The notes beneath the pieces were generated by a model. It was given only the letters and a program-made list of their open reading frames with translations, was not told where the DNA came from and did not search any database. Position numbers and translations under genes: made by a program. Positions 1 to 8,383 of a DNA stretch of 42,807 bases are shown here, piece after piece (within the stretch, counting starts at the first letter, position 1; every line of letters starts with the position of its first letter). The stretch is from Methanoculleus chikugoensis (GTDB lineage Archaea > Halobacteriota > Methanomicrobia > Methanomicrobiales > Methanoculleaceae). Location: the NCBI RefSeq assembly GCF_900095385.1, contig NZ_FMID01000061.1, forward strand, positions 1 through 42,807, written 5' to 3'.

Positions 1-2
1 CG

Positions 3-212
3 GTCAACCGGAGATCCCGGAGACAGCCGAAACGAGGGAGGCCATTCTGGTTCGATACAGAACTCTACAAGAAGCGCAGTGCGGTAGAGCGGTTCTTCAG
101 CTGGATTGAAGCGTTTAAGAAGATTGTTCCACGATATGAGCGGTATGAGCACTCATTCATGGGACTGATTCACCTGGCATGCAGCGTCATGATCGCGAGA
201 GTATTGGGATGA
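3..212 (+). mobile_element. C-terminal end of an IS5/IS4-type DDE transposase, cut by the window edge
   Basis: The reading frame is open from the left edge and ends with TGA at 210-212, giving about 69 residues. It carries AVERFFSWIEAFKK, the region holding the third catalytic acidic residue of DDE transposases of the IS5 type, then a hydrophobic helix ending MIARVLG. The N-terminal catalytic aspartates would lie outside the window, so it cannot be judged whether the element is intact. It differs in sequence from the transposase at 25524-26462, so it belongs to another element. I could not define its terminal repeat. It borders the restriction genes that follow. Confidence 0.75.
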
Positions 213-255
213 CCTCTACGACTGTGAGCAGCCAGAAGGAAGAGTGTGATGGAGT

Positions 256-714
256 ATGATTCCCGATCTAAAAAACAAATCGCCGTACTTGCTCACTCTG
301 GCGCCCACCCTCTTCTGGGCGACGTTCCTGACCGAATTCAATCTGGTAATCTTCGTGATCACCATTGTTGGTGCAGTCCTCTCAGGAACACACTTGGCAA
401 TCGTTGAGAGTATCAACCTGATCCCTAAAGACGAAAGCGTAGAGAAGCGGTATCATGAGCTTTTAAAGGGGAAAGTCGTCGGCGCATTTTTTAGCGTTGT
501 CGGGATCTATTCGATCATTACGTATGCCGGTCTGGTTTACTTTGTAATCACAGCGTCTGGCGATTTGAGATATTATCAGTGGGTCATGATCATTGTGATG
601 ATCATCCTGGCGGTTGCGTACTGCGTTGGAATGCTGATATCCAAAGAAAAGAGAGCAGGTTTTCACCTTGCAGCGAATCTGGGAGAGGAACTGATAATAA
701 GGCGTGACCGCTGA
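256..714 (+). CDS. Small integral membrane protein, unknown function
   Basis: This 152-residue ORF is not assigned to a family. Hydrophobic stretches at about residues 12-25, 27-46, 75-98 and 106-125 suggest four membrane helices, with a charged loop (about 50-73) between helices 2 and 3 and a charged tail. ATG at 256 is preceded by GGAG three bases away, which is tight. It begins 43 bases after the transposase stop and lies 230 bases before the hsdR start, on the same strand. Its codon use is less GC-rich than its neighbours, fitting an acquired gene. A role in the defence island is possible only by location. Confidence 0.55.
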   Translation: MIPDLKNKSPYLLTLAPTLFWATFLTEFNLVIFVITIVGAVLSGTHLAIVESINLIPKDESVEKRYHELLKGKVVGAFFSVVGIYSIITYAGLVYFVITASGDLRYYQWVMIIVMIILAVAYCVGMLISKEKRAGFHLAANLGEELIIRRDR

Positions 715-944
715 TAATCGAAGACTCTTGCACAAACACGATTACACTGGTCTCACCGGTGTCTGCAGAGATCCCCTAAAAAGAACCTAATGCCCCGATT
801 TCCAAATATTTCGTGTCTCGCCGTATTTCATGGGGCCACGATCCCGCCAGCATCTCCGTCCTGCACAAGAGAGAAAACTTCGCCTCCAATCTCTTCTTCA
901 GCATTACGTTTATCAACCCTCCTGCAAATGTGGTATTACGGAAA

Positions 945-3900
945 ATGACCTGGAACGAGGAGACCTACGTCGAAATCCCCTTCTGTGAGCAACTCGCCCG
1001 ACTGGGCTGGGAAGTCCGGCATCTCCCGGCGGGTGCCGAGCCGGGCGAATCGCAGCGGCTCTCGTTTCGTGAGGTCATCATCGAGCCGGAACTCAGGGAG
1101 GCCCTCCGGGCGATCAACCCCTTCCTCGAGGACGACCAGATCACCGAGGTCATCACCCGCCTTGACACCATCCCGCAGACCCCGCTCATCGAGGCGAACA
1201 TCGCCGCCACCGATCTGCTCCTGAACAACACCACCGTCCACGAAAACCGCATCGACGGCACCCCGAGCCCCACTGTCCGCTACATCGACTTCGACCACCC
1301 GGAGAATAATCGGTTCCTTGCAGCCCGGCAGTTCAAGGTCGCCGTCCCCGGCACCACCAAACACATCATCCCCGACATCACCCTCTTCGTCAACGGTATC
1401 CCGCTCATTGTTATCGAATGCAAATCCCCCGCCATCCCCGAGCCTATCCAGGAGGCCGTCACCCAGCTGCGGCGCTACAGCAACAGCCGGGACACAGAAC
1501 TCCCCGAGGGCAGCAACCGGCTCTTCACCTACAACCTCTGCATGATCGCGACTTCGCGGGAAACGGCGAAGGTCTCCACCATCGGCGGGCGGGAGGAGCA
1601 CTACCTGGAGTGGAAAGATCCTTATCCGACCCCCTTCTCCGCGATCAACCCGGACGGCCAGCCTCCCGACAGCCAGCAGCGGTTGATCCACGGGATGCTT
1701 GCTCCCGCCCGCCTCCTTGAGATCCTCCGGAACTTCACCGTCTTCCGTGAGAACGATCAGGGTAAGAAGATCAAGATCGTCGCACGCTACCAGCAGTACC
1801 GGGCGGTGCAGAAGATCCTCGCACGGCTGCGTTCCGACCAGGATCCGAGAGAGAAAGGCGGCGTCGTCTGGCACACCCAGGGCTCCGGCAAATCGCTGAC
1901 GATGGTCTTCCTCATCCGGGCGATGCGAAAAGACCCCATCCTGAAGAAGTACAAGGTCGTTCTCATCACCGATCGCACCGACCTTGAGCGGCAGCTCGAG
2001 GAGACCGCGGCCACGGCCGACGAACAGGTTTATACCGCCGGGAACATCGCAGAACTGAAAGCCCTCCTGCAGACCGACACCTCAAACGTCGTCATGGGCA
2101 TGATGCAGAAGTTCCAGGAGAAAGGGGGGAAGAGGGTCCGGAAGTTTCCGATCCTTAACCGGTCGGATAAGATCCTCCTCCTGATCGATGAGGCGCACCG
2201 GACCCAGGCGTCGGTCCTCGGCGCAAACGTCGAGCAGGCTCTCCCGAACTGCACCCGGATCGCCTTCACCGGCACCCCCATCATGAAACCGAAGGCCGTC
2301 CGCGGTGGGCAGCGCCGGAGACGGACCACCACCGGCATCTTCGGCGAATACATCGACAAATACACCATCCGGGAGTCGATCGAGGACGGAAGCACGCTAC
2401 AGATCATCTACGAAGGCCGGACATCCAGAGATGCCGTCAAAGACGGGCGGGCGCTCGACGACCTCTTCGAGGACATGTTCAAGGACCATACCGAAGAGGA
2501 GAAAGAAGCCATCCGAAAGAAGTACGGCACTTACCGGCGGGTGTTGGAGGCGCCCCGCCGGATCGAGAAGATCGCCGCCGACATCATCGACCACTACCGC
2601 ACAAACATCCTCCCCAATGGGTTCAAAGCGCAGGTCGTCGTCTCCAGCCGGCTCGCTGCGGTGCGTTACAAAGAAGCGCTCGACCGTGCCCTTGCAGACG
2701 CAATCGCTGACCTCGAAGCAGATGCAGGCACCCCGGGAGAAGACCTGGAGACGCTCCGACGCATCAAGACCGACGTTATCATATCGGGCTCGCAGAACGA
2801 CGAGGAGATCTTCAAGCCCTACACCAACCCGCAGAAACACGAAGCCCAGATCGCCCGGTTCAAAAAACCCCTGGACGCCGACGACCCTGAGAAGCAGGAT
2901 GGTCTGGCGCTCCTCATCGTTGTCGATATGCTCATCACCGGGTTCGACGCTCCGATCGAACAGGTCATGTATATCGACAAGAGGCTTGTCGAGCACAGCC
3001 TCCTGCAGGCCATCGCCCGGGTCAACCGCCCCGCAAGCGGGAAGAACTGCGGCTACGTTGTCGATTACTACGGGATTGGGCACCACCTCAAAGAGGCGCT
3101 CGGGGTCTTTGCGGATGAGGATGTCGAAGGAGCGTTTGACCAGCTCGGCGACGAGATCCCCAAGATGCGGGAAGCATACACTCGCCTGTTGCAGTTCTTT
3201 GCTGCGGCAGATCTCAATGCAGTCCCGGAGAGTGCAGCTGAATCCTCCTCCTATGCGGGCAGAACTCTTGATCCCCTCGGGAACGAGTACGCAATCAACG
3301 AATGCGTCGAGTACCTCGCCGATGAAGAAAAACGGGCGGAGTTCCTCGTCTTGTACAAATCGTTTGCCCGGAAGGTCGATATGATCCTCCCGGACAGGCG
3401 GGCGCTGGATTATGTCCACCCGGTGAAGGTCATCGGGTTCATCAACACCCTGGCCGAACGGCGCTACCGCGACCGGACGCTCAACCTCGCGGGCTGCGGA
3501 GAGAAAGTCCGAGCACTCATCGACGACTACGTCTTCTCGCAGGGCATCGACCCGAAAGTCCCGCCGGTCTCGATCACCTCCGATGACTTCGAAAAGTCCT
3601 TGAGTAGCCACCGCTCGAACAAGGCAAAGGCCTCGGAGATGGCTCACGCGATCCGCTACCACATCTCGCAGCGCTACGACTATGATCCTGAGTTCTACCA
3701 GACACTCAGCGAACGGCTCAACGATCTTCTCACCGCTCACGAGGAAGACTGGGACCTACTCGTCGAAGAACTCCGGAAGTTTCTCGAAGAGGTACGGGAA
3801 GGGCGACAGGATGTCGAGCACGGCCTTGACCCGGTTATTGAAATGCCGTTCTACGACATCCTGGTAAAGGAAGTATACGGCTCGAAGGATCTTTCGGAGA

Positions 3901-4142
3901 AGGAAAGAGAGATGGCTGCCGGAACGACAAAAGATATTGTCTCCATGATCCAGCGGGAAATCCGAAAAGTGGACTTCTGGAAGAAAGCGACCGAAAAGCA
4001 ACTCCTTCGCCGGTATATCAAGGAGATCCTGCTCGAGTCACGGCTTCCCGAAATTCTTCAGAAGCGCAATGCCATTACGGATCGGTTTATCCGCCTTGCC
4101 GAACACCTTGATGCAGAGTTCAAACACAGGGTGATCCTATAA
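945..4142 (+). CDS. hsdR: Type I restriction enzyme, R (endonuclease/translocase) subunit
   Basis: HsdR is the ATP-dependent translocase and nuclease subunit of type I restriction-modification complexes. Numbering from ATG at 945 (1065 residues), a PD-(D/E)xK nuclease has the ECKS motif near 158, Walker A GSGKS at 313-317, DEAH at 415-418, FTGTPI after it, and the helicase motif VI region QAIARVNR near 688; the C-terminal part is the helical region that docks on HsdM. The frame extends up to a GTG at 813, but the added residues do not resemble the family N-terminus, so ATG 945 is preferred. No HsdM or HsdS gene is in the window, so activity depends on partners upstream of the transposase fragment or elsewhere. 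The next gene overlaps its stop. Confidence 0.9.
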   Translation: MTWNEETYVEIPFCEQLARLGWEVRHLPAGAEPGESQRLSFREVIIEPELREALRAINPFLEDDQITEVITRLDTIPQTPLIEANIAATDLLLNNTTVHENRIDGTPSPTVRYIDFDHPENNRFLAARQFKVAVPGTTKHIIPDITLFVNGIPLIVIECKSPAIPEPIQEAVTQLRRYSNSRDTELPEGSNRLFTYNLCMIATSRETAKVSTIGGREEHYLEWKDPYPTPFSAINPDGQPPDSQQRLIHGMLAPARLLEILRNFTVFRENDQGKKIKIVARYQQYRAVQKILARLRSDQDPREKGGVVWHTQGSGKSLTMVFLIRAMRKDPILKKYKVVLITDRTDLERQLEETAATADEQVYTAGNIAELKALLQTDTSNVVMGMMQKFQEKGGKRVRKFPILNRSDKILLLIDEAHRTQASVLGANVEQALPNCTRIAFTGTPIMKPKAVRGGQRRRRTTTGIFGEYIDKYTIRESIEDGSTLQIIYEGRTSRDAVKDGRALDDLFEDMFKDHTEEEKEAIRKKYGTYRRVLEAPRRIEKIAADIIDHYRTNILPNGFKAQVVVSSRLAAVRYKEALDRALADAIADLEADAGTPGEDLETLRRIKTDVIISGSQNDEEIFKPYTNPQKHEAQIARFKKPLDADDPEKQDGLALLIVVDMLITGFDAPIEQVMYIDKRLVEHSLLQAIARVNRPASGKNCGYVVDYYGIGHHLKEALGVFADEDVEGAFDQLGDEIPKMREAYTRLLQFFAAADLNAVPESAAESSSYAGRTLDPLGNEYAINECVEYLADEEKRAEFLVLYKSFARKVDMILPDRRALDYVHPVKVIGFINTLAERRYRDRTLNLAGCGEKVRALIDDYVFSQGIDPKVPPVSITSDDFEKSLSSHRSNKAKASEMAHAIRYHISQRYDYDPEFYQTLSERLNDLLTAHEEDWDLLVEELRKFLEEVREGRQDVEHGLDPVIEMPFYDILVKEVYGSKDLSEKEREMAAGTTKDIVSMIQREIRKVDFWKKATEKQLLRRYIKEILLESRLPEILQKRNAITDRFIRLAEHLDAEFKHRVIL

Positions 4143-4816
4143 AGGGGCGAGAACTCACCTATCAGCTGATTCGTTCGTCAAGGAAATCGCTTGGCCTTAC
4201 CATCGAACGCGATGGATCGATTATTCTCAGGGCACCGGATGACTGCCCGGAGCATGCAATCAATGCTTTTTTCCAGAGCAAGAAATTCTGGATCTACCAG
4301 AAACTGGCAGAAAAACGCCTCTTTGAAGAGACCCCCCCGAAAAAAGAGTATGTAAATGGTGAGGGTTTCCCATACCTCGGCAGGATGCATCAACTCGTTC
4401 TTATTGATGAAGGAAAACCACTCCGCCTCTACCGCAGTTCCTTTGAGATGAACCGGGCGTGTGTTGGCAGAGGACGGGAAACCTTCATTCGGTGGTACCG
4501 GGAGCATGCACGCACTATCCTGGAGAACCGGATAAATCGATATAAGGACCGGTTTGCAGTGCAACCGACCGACTTGAAGGTTCTCGATCTCAAGTACCGG
4601 TGGGGATCGTGTTCTCAGGACGGCACGCTCAATTTTCACTGGAAGACGATTCTTGCACCGATGACAGTGGTGGACTACATCGTGGTTCACGAAATGGCTC
4701 ATCTAATCGAGCATAATCACACCCCCGAGTTCTGGGATCTCGTCGGAACGGTTCTATCTGATTACGAGAAGAGAAAAGAATGGCTCGAGAGGAACGGGAA
4801 ATACCTGGATATTTAA
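4139..4816 (+). CDS. YgjP/DUF45-type zinc metallopeptidase, apparent ATA start
   Basis: Numbered from 4139 (about 225 residues), the protein has the DUF45/YgjP layout: an N-terminal beta domain beginning KGRELTYQLIRSSRKSL, WIYQK near 67, RWGSC near 160, and the zinc site HEMAHLIEHNH at 184-194 with a following FW. The frame opens after a stop at 4109-4111 and has no ATG, GTG or TTG before ATG 4385, which would delete about 80 conserved residues. ATA at 4139-4141 sits in an ATAA overlap with the hsdR stop and follows GGTGATC (4130-4136), a good match to the archaeal anti-Shine-Dalgarno. I infer an ATA start or a start codon recently mutated from ATG. Family members often sit beside type I restriction genes; the role there is unknown. 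Confidence 0.8.
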   Translation: MKGRELTYQLIRSSRKSLGLTIERDGSIILRAPDDCPEHAINAFFQSKKFWIYQKLAEKRLFEETPPKKEYVNGEGFPYLGRMHQLVLIDEGKPLRLYRSSFEMNRACVGRGRETFIRWYREHARTILENRINRYKDRFAVQPTDLKVLDLKYRWGSCSQDGTLNFHWKTILAPMTVVDYIVVHEMAHLIEHNHTPEFWDLVGTVLSDYEKRKEWLERNGKYLDI

Positions 4817-4832
4817 AATTTCATAGGGCACC

Positions 4833-4892
4833 TCACCCCCCGCCGAGCACCCTCACGAGCACCGCCACGACCCCGCCAGCACCTCCGCTAGT
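4833..4892 (-). pseudogene. C-terminal scrap of a small membrane protein like the one at 10286-10549
   Basis: On the minus strand a short frame reads GGAGGVVAVLVRVLGGG followed by TGA. This is nearly the same as the C-terminal membrane segment of the protein at 10286-10549 (GGIVGGVVAVIVRVMGGG). The DNA of the two places is also visibly similar. No start or N-terminal part is present, so this is a remnant. It lies just downstream of the 27-codon ORF at 4910-4993, in another frame. Confidence 0.45.
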
Positions 4893-4909
4893 TCTCCCCC
4901 TCTGAATCC

Positions 4910-4993
4910 TTATGCCTGATACCGCTTCCACTTCCGCACCTTTGCCAGGTCGATGGTAAACCCTTTGACATCTCTCACCGCCCCGACACTCAT
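4910..4993 (-). CDS. 27-codon ORF translationally coupled to the GmrSD-like gene
   Basis: The ATG at 4993-4991 overlaps the TGA of the upstream gene as ATGA, the arrangement seen at the other junction of this operon. The product (27 residues, beginning MSVGAVRDVKG and ending KWKRYQA) is not recognised. It is followed within 20 bases by an unrelated gene scrap, so it may be the surviving N-terminus of a third operon gene rather than a complete small protein. Confidence 0.35.
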   Translation of the reverse strand: MSVGAVRDVKGFTIDLAKVRKWKRYQA

Positions 4994-6798
4994 ACCGTCT
5001 CTACCTCCTCCCGGATCACGGGCTTGCCCATCGCGGCCTCGATACGGTCGAGGATCTCCTCGTACCGCTGGTCGTAAAACGCCCAGAAGTCGTCGTTCCG
5101 AAGCGCTTCCGGGTCGATGACGTGTGAGCGCAGGATCTGATCCAGACGCTCTGCAGGAATCCCCTCGTTCTTCTCGATCCGCTGAAGGTATGCGCTCGGT
5201 GCGCTCCCGCCGATCATACGGTTGGTGCGTGCCGAGAGAGGCGCCTTGTTGATGATGCAGTCCACCTCCGCCCCATGCCTGTTGATATCCTGCTCGTTGG
5301 CATGATCGTCGCACCATTTTCGGGGGAAGATGTGGTGAATATCGACGTTCTCATCGTAATAACTGGTAATATCGATCGGCTGGCCGGAGCGGAAGTCCTC
5401 ACACCCGTCCCGCATCATCAGCGCGAAGATCCCCTTGTATGCCGCACTCCGGCGGCTTGTCAGTTCTTCGAGGCGGGCTCCGGAGAACGTGGCCTCTTTC
5501 ACCGCCGTAGGTTCGTCGCCACCCCGGGCCCACGCGATCAGTTCAGGGAGATCCTTGGAAAACCGGCTCTCAATCGTGCTCCCATATAATTCGCCGAAGA
5601 CCCCGCACCAGTACCACCGCGAGAGGAGTTTTCTCACCGTATCGTTATCTGCCTCATCGCCCAGAACCGCGAGAGTGGCGGCCAGCGGAACGATCTGCGT
5701 CCGGTACGGCAGGTCACGGCTGATGAAGATCTTCTGCATCCGCAGGAACTTAGCCGCCTTCAGGAACCCTTCGACCACCGCGTCCCGGTGCTCACGGTAA
5801 TCATCAAGTTTGAGTTTGAGGATGTCTTTGCGCTTGCAGCTGATTGCAGGCGCACGCCCGTCCGGATCGGTTCCGTCGACGTGCTCCCGGTAACGCTTCA
5901 TCGTCGCAAGCAGGGTGACCGCCTGGAGGAAGTCGTCGCTCGGGATCTTTCTCAGGACCTCCTCTCTGGCGAATCGTTGTGCGATCTTCTGCCAGTCGTC
6001 ACGGAGCGAGAAATTATCGGCTGCAAATGTGGCGGTCAGGAGTTCAAAGACCGTCAGTGTTACCCCGCCGGTGTTCACCTTCTCAAAGACAAGGCAGACC
6101 GCCTCTTTTGGAGTGTCCCTCCCCATCTCGATGACCGGAAGCTGGTACTGCTCAAACCGCTGGATGATCTCCTTGTAAAATTGATTGAAGGTTCTCATCT
6201 TGGTTTTATCATAGTCCCAGTACTCGTCGTACCCCTCTTTCCAGGTGAAACTATCATACACCTGTTTCACCGGAAAGAGGCCGGCCGCATACTCCTTCTC
6301 TAGGGTGGAGTAGTCCTCGATAACCTCGCCCCGGAAGTTTCTGACGCACTTATCATCCGAGATGCTCCGGATGCACTCTTCACGATCCTCGTTGGGATCC
6401 AGACATTTTTCAATGTCAAAGTAATAGTGCCGGAAGATTGTCTTCTTCTTAATATCCTCGGTAACCACCGCTCCCGGCTTGATCAAAGCCTGGAAAAGGG
6501 CCGTGAGTCGTTGCTGCCCGTCGAGAATCAGCTTATCCGGTTCGACGTCTGATTCCAGGGGTAATCCTTCTATCGGCCGCGGCTTGAATCGGCACTCGGT
6601 ATTTCCGGTCTCGAGCATCATTACAGCCCCGATTGGGAACGAGAGGGAGACGCTTGAGAGCAGACTCCGGATCCGGTTGTCGTCCCACACCCATCCCCGC
6701 TGGAAGTCGGGGAGTTGAATCTTGCATTCGTTGATCGCCCCAAGAATATCCTTGAGGAAAACCTTGTTACTCTGGAAACTTGCAATCCCGGCAGTCAT
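4990..6798 (-). CDS. GmrSD-like type IV restriction protein (DUF262 + HNH)
   Basis: This 602-residue protein has an N-terminal DUF262 domain with LPDFQRGWVW near 29-38 and the diagnostic DGQQRLT at 93-99, and a C-terminal HNH-type nuclease with DIHHIFPRKW near 486-495 and a downstream NKAP..ARTNRMIGG segment. The family includes GmrSD/BrxU-type enzymes, in which the DUF262 domain uses nucleotides and the HNH domain cuts modified (for example glycosylated) phage DNA; fused forms carry both functions in one chain. The start overlaps the upstream Mrr-type gene by ATGA (6795-6798) and its stop overlaps a 27-codon ORF, so the three are probably one transcript. All key motifs look intact. The substrate is not known. 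Confidence 0.88.
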   Translation of the reverse strand: MTAGIASFQSNKVFLKDILGAINECKIQLPDFQRGWVWDDNRIRSLLSSVSLSFPIGAVMMLETGNTECRFKPRPIEGLPLESDVEPDKLILDGQQRLTALFQALIKPGAVVTEDIKKKTIFRHYYFDIEKCLDPNEDREECIRSISDDKCVRNFRGEVIEDYSTLEKEYAAGLFPVKQVYDSFTWKEGYDEYWDYDKTKMRTFNQFYKEIIQRFEQYQLPVIEMGRDTPKEAVCLVFEKVNTGGVTLTVFELLTATFAADNFSLRDDWQKIAQRFAREEVLRKIPSDDFLQAVTLLATMKRYREHVDGTDPDGRAPAISCKRKDILKLKLDDYREHRDAVVEGFLKAAKFLRMQKIFISRDLPYRTQIVPLAATLAVLGDEADNDTVRKLLSRWYWCGVFGELYGSTIESRFSKDLPELIAWARGGDEPTAVKEATFSGARLEELTSRRSAAYKGIFALMMRDGCEDFRSGQPIDITSYYDENVDIHHIFPRKWCDDHANEQDINRHGAEVDCIINKAPLSARTNRMIGGSAPSAYLQRIEKNEGIPAERLDQILRSHVIDPEALRNDDFWAFYDQRYEEILDRIEAAMGKPVIREEVETV

Positions 6799-7787
6799 TC
6801 TTCATCCTCCTCGAGGTCGATGAGATCGTAACTCGTCCGCATCACCCCGATATCATACTCAATAAGCAGGTTCACCATCTGCTCGCCGTTCATCAGCGCG
6901 ATGGGCGTCTTGTCCGGCTGCTCCGCCTCCTGCCGGGCGCCGGTGGAGAAGTCGCTCGTGGTGATGATCAGCCCCTGCTCGTGCACGCCGAGAGAGCCCC
7001 TGACCTGCTGGACGATCGGTGCCTGGACGTTGTTCTTCCAGCGCTTCACCTGGACCGCCATCCGCGTTTTGATGACGTCGCCGGCAACAAGCGTCCCCCG
7101 CACGTCGATGCCGCCGTCGCCGCTCGCCCGGGTGACCGCAACATCCTCGAACCCGATCTTTGCGAGCAGTTCCCCGACGAGCTCCTCGAACGCGGCGGGG
7201 TTCATCGTCCTGATCCGTTGCATGAGGTGCTCCCGCACCTCCCGGTTATGCACCTCGATCTGATAGGGGAGCCCCTCTTCGTGCCACCGGGTCAGTCCGA
7301 CGTAGCCTTTGCCGAGTTTCTCGAATCTCGGGAGTTCCCCCCGCTTGTTCTGCCGCTGGATCTCGGTGAGGATCGCGGCATACATCGTCGCTTCGGGGGT
7401 CAGGCCGCCGGTTGTGATCAGGTCGAGGTCGAGAGCCTTTCGGGTGATATCCCGGTAGTGCATCGGTTGCCTATCTGCATAATCCTCGAGCACCATCTCG
7501 GCGGCGTCGAGGAAGGACATGCTATCCCGCTCGGGTTCGGGCTCCGGAGAGGGGTTGGGATCTCCAGCCTCACGGCACCCGAAGATGCCGGGAGCTGCTC
7601 GATAAAATCTGGACTGCTCCCGGTTTCTCTTGATATCAACAGCAATCCGGGCGTTGACCGAATCCCAGGGGGTCAGCCCTGCGCTCGACCAGAGGCCTCG
7701 ATCGAGCATCCGTTGCGTGATCTCGCGGTAGTGGAGCGGTTCGCCTGCTGCACGGAGCACCTCATATGCGGTATCGAGAACGCTCAT
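6795..7787 (-). CDS. Mrr-type restriction endonuclease with two HARE-HTH domains
   Basis: The 330-residue protein has two HARE-HTH domains: residues 1-75 (PLHYREITQRMLDRGLW) and about 90-165 (PMHYRDITRKALDLDLI), joined by a Pro/Glu-rich linker near 78-88. The C-terminal half is a Mrr_cat PD-(D/E)xK nuclease, with GGIDVRG (Asp228) and QVKRW (Gln246, Lys248). Mrr-type enzymes cleave modified or foreign DNA; HARE-HTH domains are thought to recognise DNA or its modifications. The gene leads the operon with the GmrSD-like gene, joined by an ATGA overlap. Both partners belong to modification-dependent restriction families. The tandem HARE-HTH arrangement probably sets the substrate range, which is inference. 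Confidence 0.88.
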   Translation of the reverse strand: MSVLDTAYEVLRAAGEPLHYREITQRMLDRGLWSSAGLTPWDSVNARIAVDIKRNREQSRFYRAAPGIFGCREAGDPNPSPEPEPERDSMSFLDAAEMVLEDYADRQPMHYRDITRKALDLDLITTGGLTPEATMYAAILTEIQRQNKRGELPRFEKLGKGYVGLTRWHEEGLPYQIEVHNREVREHLMQRIRTMNPAAFEELVGELLAKIGFEDVAVTRASGDGGIDVRGTLVAGDVIKTRMAVQVKRWKNNVQAPIVQQVRGSLGVHEQGLIITTSDFSTGARQEAEQPDKTPIALMNGEQMVNLLIEYDIGVMRTSYDLIDLEEDEE

Positions 7788-7931
7788 CCCTCATCTCCTG
7801 CCCAGAGAGCTGAATATCTGCGTTTGGGTTGATGTCACCGATAATTTGCTCTTTGGTTGCGGAGAGTGTTCCGTGCGCTGAAAATCCTCCATACAATTAT
7901 CCGGTGGTGTGAAAGGGTATTAATATTGACT

Positions 7932-8213
7932 ATTTGGAGTTGCAGCGTCCATCATCCGGCATATGCAGCGGAACACCGCCCGGACGAATAGATCTCCCCC
8001 GACCAGATCAGGAGATACAATGCCTACTCCCGGTCGAACCGCATCCCTGTCTTCGTGGTGATTGGTGTCGGAGGCAGCCCGAAAAAGCCGGCAACGATGT
8101 TCTGTATCCCTCTCAGAGATGCAAAATACCCCGAAATCTTCCCGAGCGTCTTTGAAAAGTATGAGCGGGACCCCGGCAAGACCTTCTTCTGGCGGGACGG
8201 GATGCTGAAGTAA
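7932..8213 (+). pseudogene. C-terminal remnant of an unidentified gene with an in-frame stop
   Basis: The frame reads HHPAYAAEHRPDE, then TAG at 7989-7991, then ISPDQIRRYNAYSRSN, IPVFVVIGVGG and a tail ending FFWRDGMLK before TAA at 8211-8213. The protein-like composition continues on both sides of the TAG and there is no start codon, so this looks like the broken end of a longer gene. The pattern resembles the C-terminus of PD-(D/E)xK-like nuclease proteins, but I cannot name the family. It is on the opposite strand to the Mrr/GmrSD operon. Confidence 0.5.
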
Positions 8214-8220
8214 CCACCCC

Positions 8221-8295
8221 GCCCACGACCGACCGGTGCATGCACCCTGCGGGCTCATAGAGGAGGAGATCGCAATCGTGGAGGGGGCATCCTGA
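8221..8295 (+). pseudogene. C-terminal scrap resembling an Eco57I/TaqI-class methyltransferase-restriction enzyme
   Basis: A short frame ending at TGA 8293-8295 reads VHAPCGLIEEEIAIVEGAS. Type IIG-like and related adenine methyltransferase proteins often end with a YGLTxEEIAIVEG motif, and this is a close match. Nothing upstream in this frame is coding, so only the last 25 codons remain. It supports the view that another restriction-modification gene once lay here. The call rests on one short motif. Confidence 0.4.
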
Positions 8296-8383
8296 TGCTC
8301 CGGGCCGCTCGAACCCGCCAGACTTCTCTCACATAATGAAAGGGGGATTCCTCCCCCGGGCAGAGCGGGACGCCGCTGCAACC

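Noticed and set aside
936-1874. Long minus-strand ORF opposite hsdR (312 codons), and others at 2397-3740
   Set aside because: They lie wholly inside hsdR, which has all expected motifs. High GC leaves few stops in the opposite frames, and the translations are rich in Arg, Gly, Asp and Val without domain motifs.
7989-7991. TAG inside a protein-like frame as a pyrrolysine codon
   Set aside because: The frame has no start, the gene is a C-terminal fragment, and pyrrolysine is not expected in Methanomicrobiales. Decay is the simpler reading.
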